From Methylococcaceae bacterium (GTDB taxonomy: Bacteria > Pseudomonadota > Gammaproteobacteria > Methylococcales > Methylomonadaceae), in NCBI GenBank assembly GCA_030626845.1, contig DAOUTG010000007.1, forward strand, positions 1-60,273: a stretch of 60,273 nt of DNA, given 5' to 3'. The position numbers and the translations under genes were made by a program. Shown piece after piece: positions 49,026 to 57,707 of this stretch (position 1 is the stretch's first letter; every line of letters starts with the position of its first letter). The notes beneath the pieces were generated by a model. That model did not search any database and had not been told where the DNA came from. It worked only from the letters and a program-made list of their open reading frames with translations.

Positions 49026-50066
49026 ATGAAATGGTTATCTGATCCTATTGAAAAACCTGATGTACATTTTGCCTCTCTTGCAAGACAGCATCAGAAAAAA
49101 TTAACAAAACCGCAAGGTTCATTAGGGCAATTGGAAATATTAGCAATCCGTCTTGCAGCAATGCAACAAACCAAAAAACCCGTATTAAATAGGGTTTGGG
49201 TTTCAGTATTTGCAGCCGATCACGGTATTGCTGTGGAAAATGTATCTGCTTATCCTCAATCTGTGACTGTTGATATGGTCAAAAATTTTTCAGCAAAAGG
49301 GGCTGCGGTTAATGTTTTGTCAAAATTTATCCGCGCTCATTTTGAGGCAATTGACGTAGGCTTATTACAGACATTGGATTTACCTCATTTAATTGTTGAT
49401 AAACTTTCCCAAGGAACAGCAAATTTTTTAAACCGTCCTGCCATGAATATTGACCAATTAGAACATGCACTTAATGCAGGAAGAAATGCGGCAAGTCGTG
49501 CGGTATCAAAAAAATCGCATTTATTTATTGGTGGGGAAATGGGCATTGGTAATACGAGTAGTGCAACCGCTATGATTTGTGCATTATTAAAAGAAAACCC
49601 CAAGGTACTGACTGGTGCGGGAACAGGTTTATCTGAGGATGCGATAAAACATAAAAGTAATTTAATAAAACAAGCTTTAGCTAAACATCGGAAAAATTTA
49701 GGAACGCCGCTTGAGGTTTTGCAATATCTGGGCGGATCTGAAATTGCCGCTTTAGTTGGGGCGTATATTTTTGCAGCTCAAAATAAACTGCCCGTATTAG
49801 TGGATGGTTTTATTGCAACGACAGCAGCCTTACTAGCTGTTAGAATTAATCCCTCTGTTGGGCGGTGGTTTTTTTATGCGCATAAGTCAGAGGAAAAAGG
49901 ACATCAAGCTGTGTTAGAGGAATTAAATGCGAGACCTTTATTAAACTTGTCCATGCACTTAGGTGAGGCAAGCGGTGCAATTGTTGCTGTGCCTTTATTC
50001 CAGATGGCTTGTAAATTACATAATGACATGGCAACATTTGAACAGGCAAAAATCACTACAAAATAA
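49026..50066 (+). CDS. cobT: Nicotinate-nucleotide--dimethylbenzimidazole phosphoribosyltransferase
   Basis: LTKPQGSLGQLEILAIRLA, VFAADHGIAVENVSAYPQSVT, GGEMGIGNTSSATAM, GTGLSEDAIKHK, LNLSMHLGEASGA. Confidence 0.96.
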   Translation: MKWLSDPIEKPDVHFASLARQHQKKLTKPQGSLGQLEILAIRLAAMQQTKKPVLNRVWVSVFAADHGIAVENVSAYPQSVTVDMVKNFSAKGAAVNVLSKFIRAHFEAIDVGLLQTLDLPHLIVDKLSQGTANFLNRPAMNIDQLEHALNAGRNAASRAVSKKSHLFIGGEMGIGNTSSATAMICALLKENPKVLTGAGTGLSEDAIKHKSNLIKQALAKHRKNLGTPLEVLQYLGGSEIAALVGAYIFAAQNKLPVLVDGFIATTAALLAVRINPSVGRWFFYAHKSEEKGHQAVLEELNARPLLNLSMHLGEASGAIVAVPLFQMACKLHNDMATFEQAKITTK

Positions 50067-50092
50067 AAGTGTCGATAATTTAGGAGAATGCA

Positions 50093-50506
50093 ATGCTTGG
50101 ACACATAGAAAGCTATGATGACGATATACAAACGGGGGTTATTAAAGTTGATGATAAATTTTTTGAGTTTCATATTGATAATTGGATAGCTAACACCCCA
50201 CCCAAAGTAGGCGATGATGTTGATTTTATGGAAGAAGACGGCAACGTGATTGATGTAGACCTTGTTGGTGCGTATATCAAAGATGAGCGTCCTGTTAAAA
50301 GACGTTGGATTGCCGCTGTCTTAGGTATTTTCTTAGGGGCGTTGGGGTTTCATCGTTTTTATTTAGGCTTTTATACTATTGGTATTATGCAAATAATTTT
50401 GACGTTAGCAACTCAAGGTTATGGTGTTATGTGGGGGTTTATTGAAGGGGTATTAATTTTTTCAGGGCATATCCGCAAAGATGCAAAAGGGCGACATCTT
50501 AAATAA
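50093..50506 (+). CDS. TM2 domain protein with N-terminal cold-shock/OB-like region
   Basis: N-term GHIESYDDDIQTGVIKVDDKFFEFHIDNW...GDDVDF; TM2 RRWIAAVLGIFLGALGFHRFYLGFYTIGIMQ. Confidence 0.8.
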   Translation: MLGHIESYDDDIQTGVIKVDDKFFEFHIDNWIANTPPKVGDDVDFMEEDGNVIDVDLVGAYIKDERPVKRRWIAAVLGIFLGALGFHRFYLGFYTIGIMQIILTLATQGYGVMWGFIEGVLIFSGHIRKDAKGRHLK

Positions 50507-50703
50507 AAACCTTAATGCTAACTAGTTGAGATTAACATTTAATGCTTAAAATATCCCTCAATTTTGGAATCATTTTTGTGTAAATAAACTATTTTACTCA
50601 ATAAATTTCTAATATCACTTCAAATACAAAGGGGGGTAAGGTAATATTGAGGTCTGTAGTGAGAACAATTAGAAGATTTCCTTAACCTTTAGGAGTATTG
50701 CAT

Positions 50704-51306
50704 ATGAATAATGAAGGCGTCGATACGTCAAAACGCCAGTTTTTAACTTCGGCTTTAACCGTAGTAGGTGCGGTAGGAACGGGTTATTTGGCAGTCCCAT
50801 TTTTATCGCAAATGCAGCCTAGTAGTAAAGCCATGGCAGCAGGCGCACCCGTTGAAGTTGATATTAGTAAACTGGAATCTGGGCAATTGTTGAGAGTTGC
50901 ATGGCGTGGGAAACCTGTGTGGGTTCTAAATCGACCGCCACGCATGTTAAAAATTATAGAGGGTATGGATACTTTTTTGGAAGATCCCTCGTCAAATGAA
51001 TCTCTTCAACCTGAATCTAGTAAAAATGCAGTGCGTTCAATTAAACCTGAAATTTTTATTGCAGTAGGTTTATGCACACATCTAGGGTGTTCGCCCACTT
51101 TTAGACCTGAAGTTGCCCCGCCTGATTTAGGGGATGATTGGGAAGGGGGTTTTTTCTGTCCTTGTCATGGCTCTAAATTTGATCTTGCAGGACGTGTTTA
51201 TCGCAGTGTGCCTGCACCAACGAATCTTGAAATCCCCCCTTATCGTTATATTACTGATACCCAAATTATCATTGGTGAGGATACTGCTGTGGAGGAAAAC
51301 GCATGA
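50704..51306 (+). CDS. petA: Ubiquinol-cytochrome c reductase Rieske Fe-S subunit
   Basis: CTHLGCSP and CPCHGSKFD Rieske boxes; ATG at 50704 preferred over TTG 50698. Confidence 0.96.
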   Translation: MNNEGVDTSKRQFLTSALTVVGAVGTGYLAVPFLSQMQPSSKAMAAGAPVEVDISKLESGQLLRVAWRGKPVWVLNRPPRMLKIIEGMDTFLEDPSSNESLQPESSKNAVRSIKPEIFIAVGLCTHLGCSPTFRPEVAPPDLGDDWEGGFFCPCHGSKFDLAGRVYRSVPAPTNLEIPPYRYITDTQIIIGEDTAVEENA

Positions 51307-52700
51307 AAAAACAAATAACAGCTTGCGGTGACTGGATTTTAGATCGCATGGCGATGGATAAGGTCTGGAATCAGCACATGGCGCAATATTACGCGCCTAA
51401 AAACTTTAATTTTTGGTATTTTTTTGGATCACTGGCCCTATTGGTTTTAGTTAACCAGATTGTAACGGGTATTTTCCTTACCATGAATTACAAACCTGAT
51501 GCAAAATTAGCATTTGATTCTGTTGAATATATTATGCGTGATGTCCCTTGGGGATGGTTAATTCGCTATATGCATTCAACAGGGGCTTCTGCCTTTTTTC
51601 TAGTCGTTTATTTACACATGTTTAGAGGCATCATGTATGGCTCTTTTAAAAAACCGCGTGAATTAATCTGGATTTTCGGCATGTTAATCTTCTTCGCACT
51701 AATGGCAGAAGCTTTTACAGGGTATTTATTACCTTGGGGGCAAATGTCTTATTGGGGCGCGCAGGTTATCATTTCACTCTTTAGTGCAATTCCTGTGATT
51801 GGTGATGATTTATCCCTATGGATACGGGGTGATTTCGTTATTGCGGATGCTACCTTAAATCGCTTTTTCGCTTTTCATGTGATTGCCGTCCCCTTAGTTA
51901 TTTTATTATTAGTCTTCTTACATATCGTCGCCTTACATGAAGTCGGCTCTAATAATCCAGACGGTATTGAAATTAAAGAAAATAAAGATGAAAATGGGAT
52001 TCCCCTCGATGGGATTCCTTTTCATCCTTATTATTCAGTTAAAGATATAGTGGGTGTGGGGGTCTTCTTATTCTTTTTTGCGGCAGTTATTTTTTACGCG
52101 CCTGACATGGGCGGGTATTTTCTGGAACATGATAATTTTGTTCCCGCCGATCCATTAAAAACGCCAGAACATATTGCCCCTGTTTGGTATTTCACCCCAT
52201 ATTACGCCATATTACGGGCTGTACCCGATAAATTTGCAGGGGTTATTGCAATGGGGGCTGCGGTTTTTGTTTTATTTTTATTACCCTGGTTAGACCGTAG
52301 TCCTGTTAAATCTATTCGTTATCGGGGGGGAATTTATAAAAAAGCCTTATTCTTATTTGTTATTAGTTTCTTAGCGTTAGGTTATTTAGGAACACAACCT
52401 GCGACAGATACCGCTATTTTAATGACCCGTATTTTTACGGTTATTTATTTTGCTTTTTTCTTATTAATGCCTATTTATACGCGTTGGGAGAAAGTAAAAC
52501 CCGTCCCAAAGCGATTAACTGAGCAGCCGTCATTAGAAGATCACATTCCTGCGATGATTGATACCTTTAATGAAATGACGGTAAGAAAGCCCATAAAAAC
52601 CGCAGAAGGTGATACTGTTGTCAAATTAAGACCGAACCCATCAGGTATGGTAACGGTATTAATTCGATTTTTGAAAAAACTAAAAGCCAGTTTGGATTAA
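51303..52700 (+). CDS. petB: Cytochrome b of bc1 complex
   Basis: MHSTGASAFFLVVYLHMFRGIMYGS, GYLLPWGQMSYWGA, PEHIAPVWYFTPYYAILRA. Confidence 0.97.
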   Translation: MKKQITACGDWILDRMAMDKVWNQHMAQYYAPKNFNFWYFFGSLALLVLVNQIVTGIFLTMNYKPDAKLAFDSVEYIMRDVPWGWLIRYMHSTGASAFFLVVYLHMFRGIMYGSFKKPRELIWIFGMLIFFALMAEAFTGYLLPWGQMSYWGAQVIISLFSAIPVIGDDLSLWIRGDFVIADATLNRFFAFHVIAVPLVILLLVFLHIVALHEVGSNNPDGIEIKENKDENGIPLDGIPFHPYYSVKDIVGVGVFLFFFAAVIFYAPDMGGYFLEHDNFVPADPLKTPEHIAPVWYFTPYYAILRAVPDKFAGVIAMGAAVFVLFLLPWLDRSPVKSIRYRGGIYKKALFLFVISFLALGYLGTQPATDTAILMTRIFTVIYFAFFLLMPIYTRWEKVKPVPKRLTEQPSLEDHIPAMIDTFNEMTVRKPIKTAEGDTVVKLRPNPSGMVTVLIRFLKKLKASLD

Positions 52701-52704
52701 AGTT

Positions 52705-53424
52705 ATGAAAAAAATTCTCTCTATTATTTTACTACTACTCTCTTTTAATATTTTTGCCAGTGCAGGTACTGAGTTACAAGAGGCTGATGTTAATGTTTTA
52801 GATAGTGATTCTTTATTGCGGGGTGCGAAACATTATGTTGATTATTGTTTAGGTTGTCACTCTGCTAAACATATTCGTTATAAGCGTATTGCAATGGATT
52901 TGGGGGTAGAAGAAAGCAAAATTCTAGATAATATCGCGCCATTTGAGGCAGGTATTTACGACCCCATGTTGACGGCGATGAATGGTCATGATGCGGCAAA
53001 ATGGTTTGGCACTCAGCCACCCGATTTATCATTAATTGCACGCTCTCGTGGTGCAGATTGGCTTTACAGCTACTTAAAAGGTTTTTATACTGATGATAGC
53101 CGTGCTATTGGAACAAATAACCTTATATTTGAAGATGTAGGAATGCCTAACGTTTTATGGAAGCTGCAGGGCATTCAGAAAGCGGTTTATAAAACCATTA
53201 ATGGACGTGAAGTGATTGATAAATTAGTCATGGAAACCCAAGGGACATTGTCACCTAAGGAATTTGATCGTTTTGCTAATGATTTAACTAATTTTCTTGT
53301 TTATGTCGGTGAGCCAACCCAATTAGAACGTCAAAGTATGGGAAAATATGTATTATTTTTTCTATTAATGTTCATTGTTTTAGGTTACTTATTAAAACGT
53401 GAATATTGGAAAGACATACACTAA
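52705..53424 (+). CDS. petC: Cytochrome c1
   Basis: Signal peptide, CLGCH heme motif, PDLSLIARSRGADWLYSYLKGFY, C-terminal TM anchor. Confidence 0.96.
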   Translation: MKKILSIILLLLSFNIFASAGTELQEADVNVLDSDSLLRGAKHYVDYCLGCHSAKHIRYKRIAMDLGVEESKILDNIAPFEAGIYDPMLTAMNGHDAAKWFGTQPPDLSLIARSRGADWLYSYLKGFYTDDSRAIGTNNLIFEDVGMPNVLWKLQGIQKAVYKTINGREVIDKLVMETQGTLSPKEFDRFANDLTNFLVYVGEPTQLERQSMGKYVLFFLLMFIVLGYLLKREYWKDIH

Positions 53425-53431
53425 TCTCAAT

Positions 53432-53466
53432 ACCCTGTAGGGTGGGCATTGCCCACCCTACGGGGT
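53432..53466. repeat. Palindrome ACCCTGTAGGGTGGGCATTGCCCACCCTACGGGGT
   Basis: Near-perfect inverted repeat directly after petC. Confidence 0.8.
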
Positions 53467-53489
53467 CATGGGGTTTAAAACTTTGTACT

Positions 53490-53523
53490 AAAAAAAGCGG
53501 ATTTAATCAATCCGCTTTTTTTT
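53490..53523 (+). terminator. Rho-independent terminator after petABC
   Basis: AAAAAAAGCGGATTTAATCAATCCGCTTTTTTT; GCGGATT/AATCCGC stem with flanking A and T tracts (bidirectional). Confidence 0.9.
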
Positions 53524-53552
53524 ATGGTTTAGAAATAATGATAGGATAAAAA

Positions 53553-54248
53553 ATGGCAACAAAAATAGACAAAAAAATTATTGGCTATAAAGTAATTAGT
53601 GAGACTTCTCAAGTGAAAGAAATAGAGGTCGCTTCCCAAGAAGTAAAGCCCGATATTTTACACGAAGCCATCGAACGTCCAGAGATGTTGGTAGGGTCAA
53701 CTTACAAAATAAAAACCCCTCAATCAGAACACGCGCTTTATATTACCATTAATGACATTATCCTTAATCAAGGAACAGATCACGAAGAACGTCGCCCTTA
53801 TGAGGTTTTTATTAACTCTAAAAACATGGAACATTTTCAATGGGTTCTAGCATTAACACGGGTAATTTCTGCCTGTTTTCGTAAAGGGGGGGATATTTGT
53901 TTTTTAGTTGAAGAACTTAAAGCGGTTTTTGACCCTAAAGGGGGATATTTTAAAAAAGGGGGGGTTTATATGCCTTCATTAGTTGCAGAAATTGGGAGTG
54001 CCATTGAATCTCATATGAAACAAATTGGGATGTTAGAAGTAGAAGCAATGGATGACCATCGTAAACGTTTTTTAGCCGCAAAGCGTAAAGAATTTGAAGC
54101 GCAACATAATGACACGGCAACGATTGATGAAACTGAGGGGAGTTTTCCTGCACGGGCAGAATTATGTAGCAAATGTTCTACTAAAGCTCTTGTCATGATG
54201 GACGGTTGTATGACCTGTCTTAATTGTGGTGATAGCAAATGCTCCTAA
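53553..54248 (+). CDS. nrdJb: NrdJb-like subunit of split adenosylcobalamin-dependent (class II) ribonucleotide reductase (TSCPD domain)
   Basis: ERPEMLVGSTYKIKTPQSEHALYITINDIILN...YEVFINSKNMEHFQWVLALTRVISACFRKGGDICFLVEELKAVFDPKGGYFKKGG; C-terminal CSKCSTKALVMMDGCMTCLNCGDSKC. Confidence 0.85.
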   Translation: MATKIDKKIIGYKVISETSQVKEIEVASQEVKPDILHEAIERPEMLVGSTYKIKTPQSEHALYITINDIILNQGTDHEERRPYEVFINSKNMEHFQWVLALTRVISACFRKGGDICFLVEELKAVFDPKGGYFKKGGVYMPSLVAEIGSAIESHMKQIGMLEVEAMDDHRKRFLAAKRKEFEAQHNDTATIDETEGSFPARAELCSKCSTKALVMMDGCMTCLNCGDSKCS

Positions 54249-54264
54249 TGACTAAGATTTGATA

Positions 54265-55068
54265 ATGAAAAGAATTGTTTTAGGCATTGAATATGATGGG
54301 AGTTCTTTTCAAGGCTGGCAGTGGCAAACAGATAAGCGTACTGTGCAAAAATCACTGGAGAAGGCACTTTCAAAAGTAGCCGCTTGTCCGATTCGGGTAT
54401 TTTGTACAGGGCGTACAGATTCAGGGGTTCATGCTTTGGAACAAGTGATACATTTTGATACCGAAGTTTTGCGTGATTTAGATGCGTGGATGTTGGGTGG
54501 CAATTGTTTTTTGCCCAATGATGTCCGAATTATTTGGGTTAAAAATGCGATTGATGATTTTCATGCGCGTTATAGTGCGATTGCACGATTTTATCGTTAC
54601 ATTATTTTAAATCGTCCCATGAAATCTGCTTTATTACGCGAGCAAGTCACTTGGTGTTATAACCCGTTAGATGCTGAAAAAATGCAGCTTGCCGCGAATC
54701 ATTTAATTGGAAATCATGATTTTTCATCTTTTCGCGCCCAAGGCTGCCAATCTAAAAGCCCTCAGCGGATGATGCACTTTATTGATGTTTATCGAGAGGG
54801 TGAACAAGTTATTATAGATTTATCTGCTAATGCGTTTTTACATCACATGGTTAGAAATATTGCGGGGGTTTTGATGGAAATTGGGATGGGTAAAAAACCG
54901 ATTGAATGGACGCAACAATTATTAGAAATTAAAGATCGGAAACAAGGCGGGATTACTGCACCGTCTTATGGGTTATATTTGGCAGGGGTTTATTATCCAG
55001 AGCGTTATGGTATTGTTAAGCATTCTATTTTTGAGAAATTACCTAAAGATGCAAAGCGGTTTCATTGA
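54265..55068 (+). CDS. truA: tRNA pseudouridine(38-40) synthase
   Basis: GIEYDGSSFQGWQWQ, CTGRTDSGVHALEQVIHFDT, FLHHMVRNIAGVLMEIG. Start MKRIVLG at 54265; ORF track begins at 54259. Confidence 0.96.
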   Translation: MKRIVLGIEYDGSSFQGWQWQTDKRTVQKSLEKALSKVAACPIRVFCTGRTDSGVHALEQVIHFDTEVLRDLDAWMLGGNCFLPNDVRIIWVKNAIDDFHARYSAIARFYRYIILNRPMKSALLREQVTWCYNPLDAEKMQLAANHLIGNHDFSSFRAQGCQSKSPQRMMHFIDVYREGEQVIIDLSANAFLHHMVRNIAGVLMEIGMGKKPIEWTQQLLEIKDRKQGGITAPSYGLYLAGVYYPERYGIVKHSIFEKLPKDAKRFH

Positions 55069-55185
55069 GAAAATCTGGGTAGTTTCCCCCTAATGTTGAA
55101 TTACATGTTTTCCATAACCTTGTTTTTCTCTAAACCATGATATATTGCTTAACAGGCATTCTATCAAAGTGCATAATTAGAGTTA

Positions 55186-55254
55186 GTACTTGACAAAAAT
55201 GTAAAACGGAATCAAAAACATGTTTTTGACTCCAGTATTCTATTGATTTATAAG
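55186..55254 (-). repeat. ~68-bp dispersed repeat, copy 3
   Basis: Reverse complement TTATAAATCAATAGAATACTGGAGTCAAAAACATGTTTTTGATTCCGTTTTACATTTTTGTCAAGTAC aligns with copies 1 and 2. Confidence 0.8.
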
Positions 55255-55303
55255 TAAAATATTTATATTCCTCTCTTATTCTCTATCAAAGGTTTTTTAA
55301 TTT

Positions 55304-55546
55304 ATGTGTTTAGCTGTACCAGGTAAAATAATCGCTATTTCAGGTAATGAGCCTCTTTCTCGAACGGGTCAAATAGATTTCTCAGGGATCAAAAAACAAG
55401 TAAGCCTTGCTTATTTACCTGAGGCAAAATTAAATGATTACGTCATTGTTCACGCAGGTTTTGCGCTGTCAATTATTGATGAACATGAGGCGAGTCAAAG
55501 TTTAAAAGCCTTTCAAGATTTAGAAAAGTTTGAGGCAAGTTTGTGA
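55304..55546 (+). CDS. hypC: [NiFe]-hydrogenase maturation protein HypC
   Basis: [12 protein letters not shown] start; [17 protein letters not shown]. Confidence 0.95.
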   Translation: MCLAVPGKIIAISGNEPLSRTGQIDFSGIKKQVSLAYLPEAKLNDYVIVHAGFALSIIDEHEASQSLKAFQDLEKFEASL

Positions 55547-56631
55547 AGTTTGTTGATGAGTATCGTCATACTGAAACAGCCACTAAGCTTCTTGATGCCA
55601 TTCAAAGTATTATTACCCGCCCGTGGACGATAATGGAAGTTTGTGGCGGACAAACACATAGCATTATTAAATATGGGTTAGATCAATTACTTAGCGACAA
55701 TATCACCCTTATTCATGGGCCTGGTTGCCCCGTATGTGTCACCCCTTTACATGTAATTGATAAAGCTTTAGCGATTGCTAAACAAAAAGAGGTTATTTTT
55801 TGCTCTTTTGGCGATATGTTACGCGTTCCAGGTTCAGAGGAAGATTTATTAACGCTAAAAGCAAACGGCGCAGATATTCGCATTGTTTATTCTCCCCTAG
55901 ATAGTCTTAAGATTGCTCAAAACAATCTCGATAAAGAAGTAGTCTTTTTCGGTGTTGGGTTTGAAACTACAGCTCCAACGATTGCCTTAACGGTTTATCA
56001 AGCCAAACAATTAAACTTAAAAAACTTTTCAGTCCTTGCTTGTCATGTTCGTGTTCCCCCTGTTATGAATGCCTTATTAAATGATGAAAACAATCAGGTT
56101 CAAGGATTTTTAGGGGCAGGTCATGTGTGTACTATCATGGGTTATCATGAATATATTCCACTTGCAAAACAACATCAAACCCCCATTGTCATTACAGGCT
56201 TTGAACCTGTGGATTTATTGCAGGGTATTTATTTTTGTATTAAACAACTAGAATCTGGACGATATGAAGTTGAAAATCAATATACTCGTGTCGTTAATCA
56301 ACAAGGTAATCCAGCCGCTCAACAATTATTAAAACAAGTTTTCAATATAACTGACCAACAATGGCGAGGATTAGGGACGATTCCAGAAGGGGGTTTAACG
56401 CTTGCAGATGATTATAATGATTGGAATGCAGAACAACGTTTTTCAGTGACCTCAATTAAAACGCAAGAACCCTCAGAATGTCGTAGTGGTGATATTTTAA
56501 AGGGATTATTAAAACCTAATACCTGTCCTGAATTTGCTAAAACCTGTACGCCTGAACATCCTTTAGGTGCAACCATGGTTTCATCTGAAGGGGCTTGTGC
56601 CGCTTATTATCGTTATCGTTCTCATGACTAA
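55543..56631 (+). CDS. hypD: [NiFe]-hydrogenase maturation protein HypD
   Basis: [51 protein letters not shown]. Confidence 0.96.
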   Translation: MKFVDEYRHTETATKLLDAIQSIITRPWTIMEVCGGQTHSIIKYGLDQLLSDNITLIHGPGCPVCVTPLHVIDKALAIAKQKEVIFCSFGDMLRVPGSEEDLLTLKANGADIRIVYSPLDSLKIAQNNLDKEVVFFGVGFETTAPTIALTVYQAKQLNLKNFSVLACHVRVPPVMNALLNDENNQVQGFLGAGHVCTIMGYHEYIPLAKQHQTPIVITGFEPVDLLQGIYFCIKQLESGRYEVENQYTRVVNQQGNPAAQQLLKQVFNITDQQWRGLGTIPEGGLTLADDYNDWNAEQRFSVTSIKTQEPSECRSGDILKGLLKPNTCPEFAKTCTPEHPLGATMVSSEGACAAYYRYRSHD

Positions 56632-57670
56632 AATGACCTTAAATTGCCCTTTACCTTATCAACCCAAACAAATTGTAATGGCACATGGGGGCGGTGGACG
56701 TATGATGCAACAACTGATTGATACTATTATTCAGCCCATCTTTGATAACGATATTTTAAATCAAAAACACGATAGTGCCGTGATTAATATTAATCAATCT
56801 AAACTTGCATTAACGACGGATTCCTATGTTATTAACCCCTTATTTTTTTCAGGGGGAAATATTGGAAAACTCGCTATTTGTGGCACATTAAATGATTTAG
56901 CGATGAGTGGGGCAAAGCCTTTATATATTACTTGTTCGCTGATTATTGAAGAAGGCTTTTTAATTACTAATTTGCAACGTATTTTAGAATCCATGCAAGA
57001 AATAGCCCAACAAGCTGGGGTAAAAATTGTTACAGGCGATACCAAAGTCGTTGAAAAAGGCAAAGGTGATGGTTTGTATATTAATACCGCAGGGGTTGGC
57101 ATCATTGCAGATAATATCGAGGTTAATCCAAATAAGATTCAAGTGGGCGATCACATCATTATCAACAGTGATATTGCTCGTCACGGCATGACAATTATGT
57201 TGGAACGGGAAGGCATTGAATTTGAAAATGATTTAAAAAGTGATTGTGCCGACCTTTCAAACTTAGTCCAAATTTTAATCAATCAAGACATTGATCTGCA
57301 TTGTTTACGCGACTTAACTCGTGGCGGATTGGCTAGTGGCTTAATTGAATTGGCAACCCATTCACAACTACAATTTGAAATTAACGATAGCATTCTTCCT
57401 ATACAAGAAAGTGTAAAAAGTGGCTGTGATATTTTAGGCTTTGACCCTTTATATATCGCTAATGAAGGTTGTTTTGTGCTTTTTGTTTCGGCATTAGAAT
57501 CTGAGAAAGCTTTAAATTATTTACAGCAACATCCTCTAGGGCAACAAGCGTGTGTCATTGGAGAAGTAACCGCTGTTAATGATAAGGGAATAGTCAATCT
57601 TAAAACGGCTTTAGGATCACATCGTGTTCTTGACTTATTAAGTGGTGAACAATTACCCCGCATTTGTTAA
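56624..57670 (+). CDS. hypE: [NiFe]-hydrogenase maturation protein HypE
   Basis: [58 protein letters not shown]-terminal PRIC. Start ATG 56624 (in frame) preferred over 56567. Confidence 0.95.
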   Translation: MTKMTLNCPLPYQPKQIVMAHGGGGRMMQQLIDTIIQPIFDNDILNQKHDSAVININQSKLALTTDSYVINPLFFSGGNIGKLAICGTLNDLAMSGAKPLYITCSLIIEEGFLITNLQRILESMQEIAQQAGVKIVTGDTKVVEKGKGDGLYINTAGVGIIADNIEVNPNKIQVGDHIIINSDIARHGMTIMLEREGIEFENDLKSDCADLSNLVQILINQDIDLHCLRDLTRGGLASGLIELATHSQLQFEINDSILPIQESVKSGCDILGFDPLYIANEGCFVLFVSALESEKALNYLQQHPLGQQACVIGEVTAVNDKGIVNLKTALGSHRVLDLLSGEQLPRIC

Positions 57671-57707
57671 TCATAGAAACAATCACTTTAATCTAATTAT
57701 AATTTCC

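Noticed and set aside
53941-53980. Possible programmed frameshift at TAAAAAAGGGGGGG in the nrdJb-like gene
   Set aside because: The zero frame reads through with conserved residues (GYFKKGGVYMPS), so no frameshift is needed.
56824-57105. 93-aa minus-strand ORF
   Set aside because: Antisense within hypE, no motif support.
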